NCBI GenBank assembly: GCA_029783825.1
Contig: JAREIK010000385.1
Location: 3,764,501-3,828,500 of the forward strand
Source: Sapria himalayana
Taxonomy: Eukaryota; Streptophyta; Magnoliopsida; Malpighiales; Rafflesiaceae
Reading direction: 5' to 3'
Length of the DNA stretch: 64,000 nucleotides
The position numbers and the translations under genes were made by a program. A model generated the notes under the pieces. It searched no databases. It saw only the letters and a list, made by a program, of their open reading frames with translations, and was not told where the DNA came from. Shown one piece after another: positions 47,880 through 59,537 of this stretch; positions within the stretch are counted from its first letter, which is position 1; the number at the start of each line of letters is the position of its first letter.

Positions 47880-49300
47880 ACATATCATCATGTATATCTT
47901 CATTGGTACTCTAGTACTTAAAAAAGCATAGGTGTTATTCACCAAAAATGAAGATCAATATTATGAATGTTGATATCATCCTCTTCAGGACACATTTTAT
48001 TTTAAGAACTTGATTCAAAAGAATATACCTTCAAATACTATAATAGTAAGTTCTTTTTCCTATACAATTATTATTCCTCAGAGAAACAACCAACCCATCT
48101 CAGATGTCGACAACCAATATAATTAGTACAACTAATTTTGAAGAGAATAGTGATACTTCCTACATAATAGTGCGGCTAGAAGAGTAGCATAATATGAGTG
48201 TCTCCCTAAACAAGAATGAGTCTCCAAAAAAAACAAATGTTTGGAGACTTATTGATCCTAATATAAATGTATATACTAAACGAATATATTTATAATCTAT
48301 TCTAAAAAATTCATTTATCATATATGCTAATTCAACACATAATACTGACAAAAATATTACAATTGCTTTACAAAATAACCAAGGATATGTTTTACTTTTA
48401 CTCAGTATTTTTTATCTCTAGTACTTAATAAATTCTCATTTTGATATTATACATCATAATTTCTTATTATCACTTAATAATTACAACATTCTATATACTC
48501 TTTCCGAGACACTTGTTATTTAAGATGACGACATACTATGTTCAAAAAATTGAGTATAGACAAACCTAATCATACATGAAATTTTTTCCGAAAACAAATA
48601 GATAAGCCAATAGTAGAAAGTAGATTAGTGTGTATGATGAAGATATGACCCCAAAAAAATTTTATCGACTAGAGACTAAAATGTATTAATTATTATTACA
48701 ATATCACATAGATAAAATGTATATTAATTAGATACAAGAAATGAATGTATTCATATTGAATTAAAAGAAGTGTTTACTTAGCAATCACTAAAACTCATTA
48801 TTCCTAGGAGCACGAATATAACTATGATATGCAGATTGCGAAAGATAATATATGGCCTTAAGTAATCTTCTATGACATGATTTACTAGATTGTCCGCGTC
48901 GCAAATTATATTGATATTAGGGGATATGAATCATAATAATCCTATTTTTTCCAATATTATTAAGGAGATGAGTATATGATACTAGTTATATACTTCAACA
49001 ATAATATGATTATAGGGAACGATCAATTTAATATATCTCAACAAAAAATAATCTCTACAAAGTAAATTTCAAACAAAGGATTCGAAACATCTGAGATATT
49101 TTTTTAATATTAGAGTCATATACTCAAGACGTACGACTTTTATTTCTCAGATGAGAATCATGAGATATATTTTAGATATTTTATATAATCTTGATATATC
49201 AGGATATCCACCCATTGACTCACCTAATTGATATAAGTGTAAACTTGTCTACACAAGTTGATTCATTAATTTACTCCACTAGTATATGATGATTATAACA
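47880..49300. repeat. Dispersed repeat, partner of 19790-22060
   Basis: Shares ordered blocks with 19790-22060, including TATATCTCAAC...AAATTTCAAACAAA (about 49035-49078) and GACTCACCTAATTGATATAAG-type sequence near 49217. The - strand frame 48160-48351 is open for 63 codons but I do not recognise it. Shorter than its partner, mostly through internal deletions. Confidence 0.6.
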
Positions 49301-50112
49301 AAACAACATTATTTGACAGTAACTAAATATCATATAACCTACGTTATTAATATATTTAATTATTTTATAGATTTTCATAAATAAATTTATATGGATAATA
49401 TTATGTTTAAGGTCATAAAACAAATTAATATAGATTTACATAGATAATATAGATTTTCATAAACAAAACAAAATTGTTTAGTATTCTCACATATAAGAAA
49501 AAAGTTTTAGAACATAAAATTATGTTTAGAGATGGGGGCATATTCAAATAGAATCATATTCAAATTCGAGTTTGACTCATGCGATGATAGAGAGAAGATA
49601 CAACATAAAAAGATTATCTACCAATTTAGAAACAATTTCTTGTGAACAAGACAAAAATATTTATTTCAAGATATCGTATAAAGATAGAGTATATAATTAT
49701 AACATAAACTACTTGTGAACCCCAGCAAACCAAATATTTTTTTTGTAAGAGATTGTCTACTAATTTAGAAAAAATTCAACTTTACAGTGACAAGTCAAGT
49801 AGTTAGCAAATTACTATCAATCTAGTGTTTCATGAGTAAATAAAGAATATTGAAATCGATTATTACTTCATTCAGGAAAAAATTTAGAATAATTCTACAT
49901 ATCTACTAATGAACACACTACATAAATTTGTACAAAGATTATTAAAGAATTATAACTTTCTTTTCTAACTTCTCTACTGGGGATCTATGACATGTACAAC
50001 CCACCTTGAAAAGGAATGTTGAATTTTTAGTTGCTAATATTTGTTTTTTTATTTATTTTTCATTGTTTAGAAGTATCTAACTTGTATGTTGCCTTAAACC
50101 ATACACACACAT

Positions 50113-50144
<32 letters not shown>

Positions 50145-50796
50145 CATAATTATTAAAGATGAGCCTCATGTATGCCTAAAGCTCAAGCATCACAACCATG
50201 CCAAATCACCTCGCCTAACGAGAGGCATGCCCATCTGTTAAAAGCATGCTTGAAGATAGAAACACAACACCCAAGACACCCATGTGTAGCACATTATCTT
50301 GACTTATTGATGAAATATATTGAAATATTATCACATATAAAAAAGATAATAAAAAATATCATATTTATAAGCAACTATATTTATAATAGAATAGATCTAT
50401 AATACATGGTGAGATAATTTACCAAGCAAAAATAACTATTAAAGCTTACAAAGAGTTGGTTTACATTAGTATTTAACATATCAATTTAACTCGTATCAAC
50501 AAACAAAAAAATAAACTTAACAAATTTACTAGTTTAGATTGAACAAAAAATAAATTGAAAAGAAAATAATAGAGAAAAAATATACGTAATATAAATTTAA
50601 TACCTCATTTTTAGAATATTATAGTATTTTGTTTGAAAATGTTAGATATTCTTATATGTGTTCTTAGATTAGTGGATAGTAAAAGGAACCCTCTTGGACT
50701 ATATTTATGCGGAGATAAAAAAGATAAGGAATAATTATCAAAAACTTTAATAAAAATAAACAAGAGTATATAAAAATTAAATGTTTCAAAAAAGCT
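49300..50796. other. AT-rich stretch with small repeats
   Basis: Nothing recognisable except a (CA)n-(TA)n tract at about 50102-50143 and, before it (about 50030-50100), a match to the repeat that precedes the (AT)33 tract at 36477 (TTATTT...TTTTTATTT... and CCTTAAACCATA against CCCAAACCATA). Confidence 0.6.
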
Positions 50797-51396
50797 GTGT
50801 CAGGGCCAGCCCGGCACGATTTTAGGCCGCCCAACCGTGCTGCCATGCCGAGCCAATCACGGCACAATTATTATCCCATGTAATGCTTGGCCCGGCACGA
50901 TTTCTTCAGGCCAGGCCCTGCATAGCACGGCTGATTTTTTGCCATGCCGAGTCATGCATATACAAGCCGGTTTAAAAAAATAGAAAAAAATTATGTATTT
51001 GTTTATAATTTTTATGTAATTATAAAAAATAAATTAGATAATGTTTAAAAATATTTAAATTATAAATTTTTGAATAGTTATAAAATTTATTTTTTTATAT
51101 TATTTGTTTTGATTATGTATTAATTAAAGTAAAATTTATTAGAATTATATTTTAAAATTTTTATATGAAATTCTTAAACACAAAAATAAAATAAACATAA
51201 AATTTCTTTAACAAAAATGACAAAGTTACAAAGTCAAACGCCCAAACTAAAACACATGCAATATAAATAAAAATAAGTACAAAAAATCAAAATCAAAACT
51301 CAGAATCAAGCATAAGCATAACTATAATATAAGTGTCTCTATCAGCGTGTTGCAATCCCGCAATCATCAATCATCAGGCATCAAGTGGCAACATCA

Positions 51397-53104
51397 TCAA
51401 TCGTTCATTGTCGTATCATTATCATCATCAATCTTAATATCAAAATCACTATTATATGGATCATCATGGGCAATCAACTCTTCCACTTTCGCCGCAATCT
51501 CAGTCCCAGGATGATCTTGGATGCTAAAGCTCAAATCATCTCAATCATTCATGCATGCCCTCAATAATATCTAGACATAATCTTGATCTCCTATTCGAAA
51601 TCACATTCACTACAACAAAAAAAAGACTCTGATGATACGCTCGACATCGAAAGAGTCAGTAGATCCCGTATCATCTTAGATAACACTGGAAAGATAGACT
51701 CGTATGATTTCTACTACGACAATATATCAAAATTATTAGTATCAGAATGTGATAAGATTAAACAGTAATCAGTATCTAAGTACCGAGAGAGCTCGCTCCT
51801 ATTCGACAGTCGACCTCGTCGTTTTCTCCTCGCTAACTGAAAGAAAAAATCATCTCCGAATATGTTATCCATGTCCGTACTCACAGCCTCACTACTACTA
51901 CCACTATACCTAGTATCATAGTATGTAAAAAGATCAGTCAATTTCTCGTGAATAAATCCTTTAGGTAGATCTTCCAGGATAATGCATGCAAAAATATAAG
52001 TCAAAATATTATATACTCCTTCCACCTTAACCCTAGGGTCCATGTATGCAGCGAGATAATAAAGAGATGGAATGATGAACCAATACTTTTAGTACTTGAT
52101 TTTCATCGTTGCAACCATATGTCTAAGTGTCATGTCAGCTCGATACTTCTTAAACATGCTACTAATATTACATATGCACCTGAGCACAATATAATTGATG
52201 GAGTATAAACTGACGAACACTTGTTCGTCGTGTCAAAAAAAATCTTTAGAAATTTCATAAATAAAATTTCTGAAGCACAATTAGCATCGTCGATAATAAG
52301 TTAATCACTCTTACTATTGACGTAATCGGATATCACGTGTTCATATTCAACACATGACTCCAACATTAGATATATGTAATTCCAACGGTGTCTCACATAC
52401 AATTAAAATTTCTTCTTGAAATTCACAGACAAACAGAAACTACCGAACTCTTGTTGTCAGCGAGGCGTGCAAATATATTTTAGTAAGTTACGTATATTTT
52501 CCAAAGTAGGATATCACACCTTCATCCCCTCTTGTACAATCAAGTTAATCAGGTGACACAAGCATCTGATGTGAAAAATCTCTCATAATAATTCATCTCT
52601 AATATTTCTAACAAACATTTTATTACTACTCTATTATTAGATGGGTTATCGAATATGATACTAAAAATTTTATTTTAAATTTTATATTCTCTAAAAATCT
52701 TCATTGTACACTCAAAAATGACCGGATCATCATGAGGAACACCACTCTATTATATGCCTTAAATTCATTAATTTTTATTTATTTTTTTAACTTATAATAT
52801 TTTAATATATCGTTCCTAGATGTAGACCTAGGAATCCTACGATAAGCAAGTTAAAAATATATCTGTATAATGATTAATACCCTTAGATCTTCCAAAAAGC
52901 TGATCGAAAACTCATCAAGATAATAAGTTTAGTCATGCATTCCCTAATCAACTCTTTGTGGTATATGAAGAGGATAAACTTTGAGACTAAACTAAATCCA
53001 ACCTCAAAAAATATACTGCTAAGTTGAGTTTGTCTAGGATCTAATGTACCATATTTTTTGATACATATTTTGGCATGCCTCTTAAGGTGTCTAGTCCCAA
53101 ACAC
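51397..53104 (-). pseudogene. hAT transposase relic (BED zinc finger, dimerisation domain, acidic tail)
   Basis: Order on the - strand: BED-type zinc-finger remnant GTRHLKRHAKICIKKY (about 53100-53050); central RNase-H-like region, strongly decayed (52900-52060); YDTRYSGSS and DNIFGDDFFF segments (frame 52043-51714); hAT C-terminal dimerisation domain SELSRYLD...NNFDILS, then after a break WKSYESIFPVLSKMIRDLL and SSVSSESFF (about 51800-51590); finally an acidic tail GTEIAAKVEELIAHDDPYNS to a TGA at 51397-51399. Frameshifts and stops show it is dead. hAT transposases cut and paste DNA in the nucleus; this family is a credible source of the activity that moved the small TAGAGGTGTCAAAC copies. 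Confidence 0.85.
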
Positions 53105-53689
53105 ACTCTTACAAGTTAAATTTTTTTTATAATATTTACACTGTGTTATTTATTCTTCCTCACTTCTAATATTTTTTTATTTTATTATATTAAAATGAGT
53201 CCAAACTATAAAAGTTATCCTAATTTTTTATTTTTTAGATGTTAGGACTGAGACGACCGGAGAAACCAAAGTTTTAGCTACCTCGGACCTTTGAGTAAGA
53301 TATTTATTTTCTAAATTTAAGTTAATTTTATTAGTATTTATTATTTTTTTGGTTTTTTTAGACAAAAGAATAAATTATAGAGTAGAGAAAGAAAAAGTTA
53401 AAAACTAATTATTTTTAAATATTATGTTAAGACTTAATAATTTTAATTAACTAATTAAAAAAATAAAAATACCCGTAAAGGTAAAACAGGTGCATCACAA
53501 ATCCAACTTCCAATATAAACACCAACCAAAGCCAAGCCTGAGTTACAAGTCCAAAAAAAGCCGAGCCAAATCCCGAGAGAGTCAATTTTAGGAGAAAAAT
53601 TTTTATGTTTTTGAAAAACATAAAAATTAGGGGGTGGAGGCGAGGGGGGGGGGGACTTTCCGTCGAATTCTACCTCATATAGAGATGTC

Positions 53690-54505
53690 AAACAGGGTAG
53701 TCTAACACGGCCCAACATGGTTTTAGGTTGCCCAACCGTGCTACCGTGCCTAGCTCGGCACCTTTACTGTATTGTTCTGGCCCGGCACAGACTCACGGCC
53801 CAAAAACTAACGGGTTCCACCTTGTTCGGGTCAAACAAAACTAGGAGTCAAACAGCCCGGGTAGGCCCAGGCTGGCCCAGTTTTAGGCCACCCAAATAGG
53901 CTAACGTGCCTGACCCATCATGGACAAAAACCTAATTTTTAAAAAAGTAGGGTTTCGGCGACGTGCCACCGCGCCACACACGTCTTCGTCCTTTCGGGGC
54001 TCGGCAAGCCTCGCTTGTCGGGCATTGGCTCGTATTGACCACGTTCAGTGCGTGATCACGCATGTTGTGCCCACGTGTCGACACGGCATGAAGGGCTGGG
54101 GCACAACATTGTGCCATGTTGTGCCCATGCCGGGCCTACCCGTTTAACACCTTAGACAAAACCCTAATTTTTAAAAAAGTTAGGGGTTTGGCGTCTTCTT
54201 CCTTTCGAGGCTCGACGAGCCTATCTTATCGAACATCAGCCCATATTGATCATGTTCGGTGTGTGATCATGCGTGTCGTGCCCATGTGCCTAGCACGGCA
54301 CGACAAGCCAAAGCACAAAACTATAGAATGTCGTGCCGGCTAGAGCACGGCACTGTGGCATGTCGTGCCGGCTAGAGCACGGCACTGTGGCATGTCGTGC
54401 CGGCTAGAGCACGGCACTGTGGCATGTCGTGCCGGCTAGAGCACGGCACTGTGGCATGTCGTGCCTGTGATGGACCAGCTTAGCCCGTTTGAAACCTCTA
54501 GCCCT
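53690..54505. mobile_element. Nested or rearranged non-autonomous hAT sequence
   Basis: A second left-type terminus TAGAGATGTCAAACAGGG starts at 53690, and right-type relics lie at 54139-54154 (CCGTTTAACACCTTAG) and near 54484-54498 (CCGTTTGAAACCTCTAG). GTCCTTTCGGGGCTCG (about 53989) and CCTTTCGAGGCTCG (about 54200) are part of a duplicated internal segment, each followed by CATGTTCGG/CACGTTCAG and TGATCA words. Suggests serial or tandem insertion of related copies. Flanking 8-mers do not match clearly. Confidence 0.55.
54327..54468. repeat. 32-bp tandem repeat, four units plus a partial fifth
   Basis: Units at 54327-54358, 54359-54390, 54391-54422, 54423-54454 and part of a fifth from 54455. 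Units 2-4 appear identical; unit 1 differs at its first base. Each contains GTCGTGCCGGCTAGAGCACG and ends GGCACTGTGG. It sits in the GC-rich right zone of the hAT sequence. Confidence 0.95.
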
Positions 54506-55058
54506 ATAGCCATTGGAGGTGAAATCCAACATCTTAAATTCAAAATTTTTAAATTTTTTTTAAATTTTTTGAACCGTTAGGGATTAGAGGGGGGAGGTAG
54601 AATTGGACCAAGGCCGTTTCCGAATCCATCGGGCTCAGTCACTAGGGTGGTTTCTCGGCTCGTGCCGAGGTGCCATGCCGAACCAGTCACAAACGAATCG
54701 TGTCATGACTCGTGCCAGGCCGGGCCGGGCCGGCACGTTTGACACCTCTAAAAAAATTCATGAAAATTATTATTAAAAAATAAGAGATTCAGCTATAATG
54801 ACTTGCATTTAACTAGATATTTTTTGAATTAAAAATTCTATTATGATACAAGATAATTAGGAGTAGATCTATATTAAAAGATCTTTGAATTTTCATACAA
54901 ATAGATATCAAGATTAGTGAAGGATAAAAATTAACATGATTCAAGTATATCATAATTGAACTTGTACATACGTAATAAAGGCTTTTTTGGAAATCAATTT
55001 GTCATTAGAACAACAAAACTAAACATCAAGGTAAATTATTCAATTTAATTGATTACTA

Positions 55059-57136
55059 CAGTAGAATCTCCCTAAATTGATACTTTATAAATTAATAACC
55101 TCCATTATTTAATAAAAAATTAATCCACCGACTCCGTAGAATATGTATAATTTAATAATTCTATTATCTATTATTTAATACAAAATAGAAAGCACCCTAT
55201 GTAAAAATATTAATTTATAGAATCAATATTCCTTATAAATCTAAAAATACAATACATCATAGATAAAATATATTGCTTAGTAAAATTAATATTCAATACA
55301 AAAATACCTATCTAAAATAGTTTGTTTTTTTTCAATAGTCTGTATCGCAAATTGTATTTTTCTAAGTATCTTATGAGCTATAACATTATTTGGATTTGAA
55401 AGATCAAGAAATGAAAAATAATATTGAGAAAATTTAATTGTTCTTTTGTTGACATGGGAGAATTTTTATCCATAACTTCACTATCTTTCTCTTCTTCTTG
55501 ATCTTGAGATGACGAAAGTTTATTAAATCCTCATCTAAATTTTTCTCATGGGCAACTTGTTGCTCTTCCTCGGGATTTATAAGCTTGTGAACAGGTATTG
55601 GGCGACTAATTGGCAGTTGATTAATAGCATCTTTAAGTTCATTTTTTATATCTTGTTCTTCCGAACCCACTTCATTTTTTTGAGTTTCTCTTTCAAAGAG
55701 ACGTGTGCTAAAAGCAATTGGCTATTGTCTTGCTAGAAATATCATTTCATGCTGCCTTGGCCCATTTCATGGCTATCAATTGATCAACCTTATATATGTA
55801 TGCCTTTTGTTGTTCATCTCTATCAATTGCATATTGGAGTTGAAAACGTATATATCACCTCTTGAATGCTGCTATTATTCCAACATCAATTGGTTGAATT
55901 TTAGAAGTTGTATTAGCTGGAAAAAGAAAAACTTGAACATTTGTAAGAGGCAAATCCCTCACCACATGTGAAGGAGCATTATCTAACAAAAGTATGACTT
56001 TTCTATTAGCATCTTGCATTTGTTGATCCTTCTTTTATAGCCATTCCCTGAAAATGAGTCCAATCATCCAAGCTTTTGCATTGCTGCGATAATAAAAATC
56101 CAATTGCACTCCACTTTTTCTATTAAAAGCATGTGGCCTTTGTGCATGACCAATGATGAGAGGTTCCATTTTGTGAGACCCATCTACATTTGCAGCAAAG
56201 ACAAAAATTAGACATATTTTATCCTTCTTAGAACCTTCATTTTAACGTCGTGCAATTATTCGATCAGGGACCATGCAATAAAAGAGTCATGTTTCATCTA
56301 TGTTGTATGTCTTGAAGTGAATAGCTTTGAAGTTTTTCTTTTATTGTTGGCATGTTTCTGTCAATTGCATCTAAATCAGTAGAGCTACTTTCTCCATATG
56401 ATTTTTGAGCTTTGAATCCATGGAGAATATTGAACTTTGCAAGCCATCCATTTGAAAATTCTGATGTTCTCTCTCCAAGTTCAAGTTGTCTAGCAAATTA
56501 ACGAGCCTTTTTCTTGATTAAATCATTTGATAGTGTCACTCGACGTGCTTGGCATTGTAAAACCCAATTTGCTAAAACATTATCAAGTTCAGGATACTTC
56601 ACAGCTCTTTGACGCTTAGATGTAAATTCAATTGAGTTCATGCTTTCATATTGTTGATACTTAGCAAGGATGTTGCTAATGGTTCCTTGTGTTAGGACTT
56701 TTGAAAGCTTGAATTCTTGCATTGCCCAATTTGCTGCTTTATGATGACAAATTTTAAGCTTTTGATCATTACTCAGAGAAGATGAATGCTTCATTTTGGA
56801 AGAAAAAAGAAATAAAAAAAGGACAGACTATAACTCAACTGTGGTATGCATTAGCATTTATAATTCAAGTGAGAAATTTTTGATATTCCACACCTTAAAC
56901 TTTCTTTGAAAACATGGTCACGACCTTTGGTATTTCAAAATTTAAGTTGATTAATTTAAGCACAACTTTTAACTTTAGAAATTGACGTTGAATTTATTGA
57001 GGCTTGCATAGATTAATCATGCAATATCTTTAATATATTTTCTGATTTTTTTAAGTGAATATTCTATAAATTAATAACCTCCGTTAATTAATAATTTTTT
57101 GTGCTACGAATCGTATTAATTTAGAGAGTTCCACTG
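55059..57136 (-). mobile_element. Pogo-like DNA transposon 2 (2078 bp), TA target duplication
   Basis: Left end CAGTAGAATCTCCCTAAATT and right end AATTTAGAGAGTTCCACTG are inverted copies (about 21 of 25 over GTATTAATTT...), flanked by TA (55057-55058 and 57137-57138). A further sub-terminal block, TATAAATTAATAACCTCC, occurs near both ends in inverted-element context (about 55090 and 57067). The termini resemble, as I remember them, those of the plant pogo-like elements Emigrant/Lemi1 (CAGT...CTC(T)...AAATTAATA). It carries one - strand transposase relic. Confidence 0.93.
55434..56794 (-). pseudogene. Pogo/CENP-B-type transposase relic 2
   Basis: On the - strand: 56794-56498 gives the N-terminal helix-turn-helix (SLSNDQKLKICHHKAANWAM, STQGTISNIL-type block, VKYPELDNVLANWVLQCQAR); then YNIDET with the first catalytic Asp (about 56305), MVPDRIIA, FVFAANVDGSHKMEPLIIG, VILLLDNAPSHVVRD with the second Asp (about 56000), VQVFLFPANTTSKIQPID with the third Asp, GIIAAFKR (about 55880), and a C-terminal tail (55670-55434). 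All three acidic residues are still present, but stops, for example within the DET block and after FREWL, and frameshifts inactivate it. Distinct in sequence from the transposase at 39979. Confidence 0.9.
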
Positions 57137-57816
57137 TATATTTAAATTATTATATATTAAAATATAATAATTGATAAAGATAATGAAACTAGGAAGCTTA
57201 AGGTTTATACAAGAGTTAAATCAAAATAAAGTAAAACATCAACACCAAAATGAAGACCCCTAAGCTTTAAGCATACTCTTACCCTTACTTTTATTGATGA
57301 AGATAAAGAGATTGCATATTTATCAAGAGAGAAATAAAAGATAAAAAGATAGTATAAGAGTAATGATAAAAAAAATAATTATGATGATGATTTAATGAAT
57401 TTTGAATTAAATAAAGACCGATTAATATTTATGTTTGTATTTTAGAAATTTAAATATTTGTTATGATAAGAAATAATAATGATATTTCATTTTTATGTTT
57501 GATATAATATATTTGAAATTTAAATTTTAAGCTTTGTTTATTGAATTATTAAAATTTCATTATTTTATTTTTAATTATGAATGATTATGATGGTAAAAAA
57601 TAATAATTATATTTAATTTAATGTTTAATAATATTTACTTAATTATATTTCATTAATAGATAAAAATTACATATCATTGTAATAAAATATATAATTTTTA
57701 CATGTGTTGAGTGCACCTCAAAAAAAAACTCACACTTTGATTGCATCTTACACCTCAACTCCAAAAGTTTTTTGCACCTCAATGCCTTGCATTTAAAATA
57801 ACAATGATACACACAT

Positions 57817-57848
<32 letters not shown>

Positions 57849-58860
57849 TTATTTATTTATATTTATGCATATTCAAAAAATTAACATATCTTATTTGATA
57901 AAATTATTTTTTCTTTTTCCAATATTTCTCTTTCATCTCTTCTCTCTATCCATCTCCTACTCAAATCAAGCCCTAAGAGGGGATTCGCATTTACAATTAT
58001 TTTTATCAAAACATATTCTCAATAATATTAAAATCAATAATATAAATTTTAATTCTTCAAATAATAATTTCTTCTAACAAGTTATTATAAACTCTCACAC
58101 AAATTTACCTCATGTATATATATTATTTCACTATCATCACCTAAATATCTGAGACATACTAATTCAACATCATCTACTAATTTATCTATTTAAATAATTC
58201 TTAAATAAAGTATGTAAAATCTCCTTTTTATATGTCCCAACCATGAATAATATTTCTCTATAATTTTATTAACTTTAAGAATGATGCTTAGCTATAATCT
58301 ATTTATATTATTTTTAATTTTATTATTATAAATTTTCTTACATATTTAACATAACATATGTATTATTATGATGAATATATTTACTACGAACATTCAATTT
58401 ATGCCCATGGATTAATACAATAACAACGGTGTGTTGTAGGCAATGTAGATTATCCATGCGACACTCTGATGACATACTTTTATTATTTTTACATATATTA
58501 AAGTCTTATGTTCTAACCAAAAAAAACAATTTAAACTTTTATTACAATCACTCATAAATACTCAAATGACCTTATCTTTTTTCATAAAGATATTAAAATC
58601 TCAAAATCTATATTGAAAAAATAATAAAAAAATAAAAAGCCTCATTTTATTTTGAACATTAAATTTTTGACCTTGATAAATTATCTATTCGAACAAAAAA
58701 CCCCAAGGATATTCAAAAAATATTTTTAACCACTTAATATGTGCTATTACACGGATACTGAAAAAACAAATCTCATAAAAACTTTAAAATTAAATATTTT
58801 AAGATGATAATATTATTTGTATGATTGAAAACTTGAAATTATTATGTTACATACATATAT
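57137..58860. other. AT-rich stretch with one microsatellite
   Basis: A (CA)n-(TA)n tract at about 57810-57848 followed by a repeat shared with the sequence after 36543 (TTTATGCATATTC, CTCTTTCATCTC, CAAGCCCTAAGAGGGGATT against CAAGTCCTAGGAGAGAATT). Otherwise nothing recognised. Confidence 0.65.
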
Positions 58861-58864
58861 TTGA

Positions 58865-59040
58865 TGACATACCTTGGTGCGATGACAAGCTCCTTCCTTC
58901 AAGAAAGGTATGACTCAGATTCGAGACTCGACAGACAAAATATCTCTAACTTTCAAGAATAAAATTATTAAGATATTAATCTCTCTCAGACTCATACTAA
59001 ATTAAGAGTTTTACACATTAAGTAGAACCTCCAATTTCTT
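58865..59040 (+). repeat. SINE-like repeat, partner of 35280-35450
   Basis: Contains TTGGTGCGATGACAAG (box A-like), GATTCGAGACTC (box B-like, about 45 bp on), then ATATCTCTAACTTT, AAGATATTAATCTCTCTCA and AGAGTTTTACACATTAAGT words shared with the partner. Possibly a tRNA-derived SINE; it could equally be part of an LTR. Confidence 0.4.
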
Positions 59041-59524
59041 AATCTAAACCGACTAAGAAAGAGCATTATATTAACAAGTAATATTTCTAGATATAAGGAT
59101 AAATTAATGATCATAGTTTAAAATACAAATCTCAAACAACAATTAGCTTATTCTGAAAAGTAGTATAATTATTATGCTAAATGATCAATTCTAAAATATA
59201 AAAGTTTAAATCATTTTAAAAATTTCTTAACTTTATTAACTTTATATATTATCTATTAAAGACAAATTATGTTTATATTTCTTTGACTCATTGAATCTAC
59301 CAATTTTATCAATTTACCTCTCACCATCCATGATCCATATTGTAGAACATAAAATCATATATACAAAATAAAATCACACTTGTAAAATAATATATAAATC
59401 ATATTTTTATATAATTAACAAATATAATTTGGGCAACTCATAGATCAGATACTCTCATCAATAATATAATATAAAATTTAAAAAAACTATAAAAACTATA
59501 AAAAAGTATGATTTGTAATACTGA

Positions 59525-59537
59525 TCCCCTCAAGCTA
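59525..59537 (-). other. Polypurine tract of the copia element
   Basis: ATCCCCTCAAGCT on the + strand reads AGCTTGAGGGGAT on the - strand, the usual context of a plant copia polypurine tract just before the 3' LTR. Confidence 0.6.

Larger units (their letters stand above)
50797..54750 (-). mobile_element. hAT transposon, copy C: the most complete autonomous-type copy (about 4 kb)
   Basis: Left end near 50797 (GTGTCAGGGCCAGCCCGGCA, a decayed TAGAGGTGTCAAACGGGCC) and right end GTTTGACACCTCTA at 54737-54750 enclose a - strand transposase relic (51397-53104). Both sub-terminal zones are GC-rich with GGCACGG words; the left one shares TTTTAGG(C/T)(C/T)GCCCAACCGTGCT with 53717-53740. No matching 8-bp duplication is visible. 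The right part (53690-54750) is complicated by an extra left-type terminus, a truncated copy and a tandem repeat. Confidence 0.75.

Noticed and set aside
53932..54343. Pairs of frames reading LIFKKV...SSFRGS on the + strand
   Set aside because: Their resemblance to each other comes from a duplicated non-coding segment within hAT ends, not from a protein.
54327..54468. CRISPR-like array
   Set aside because: The 32-bp units are adjacent with no spacers, in plant nuclear DNA.
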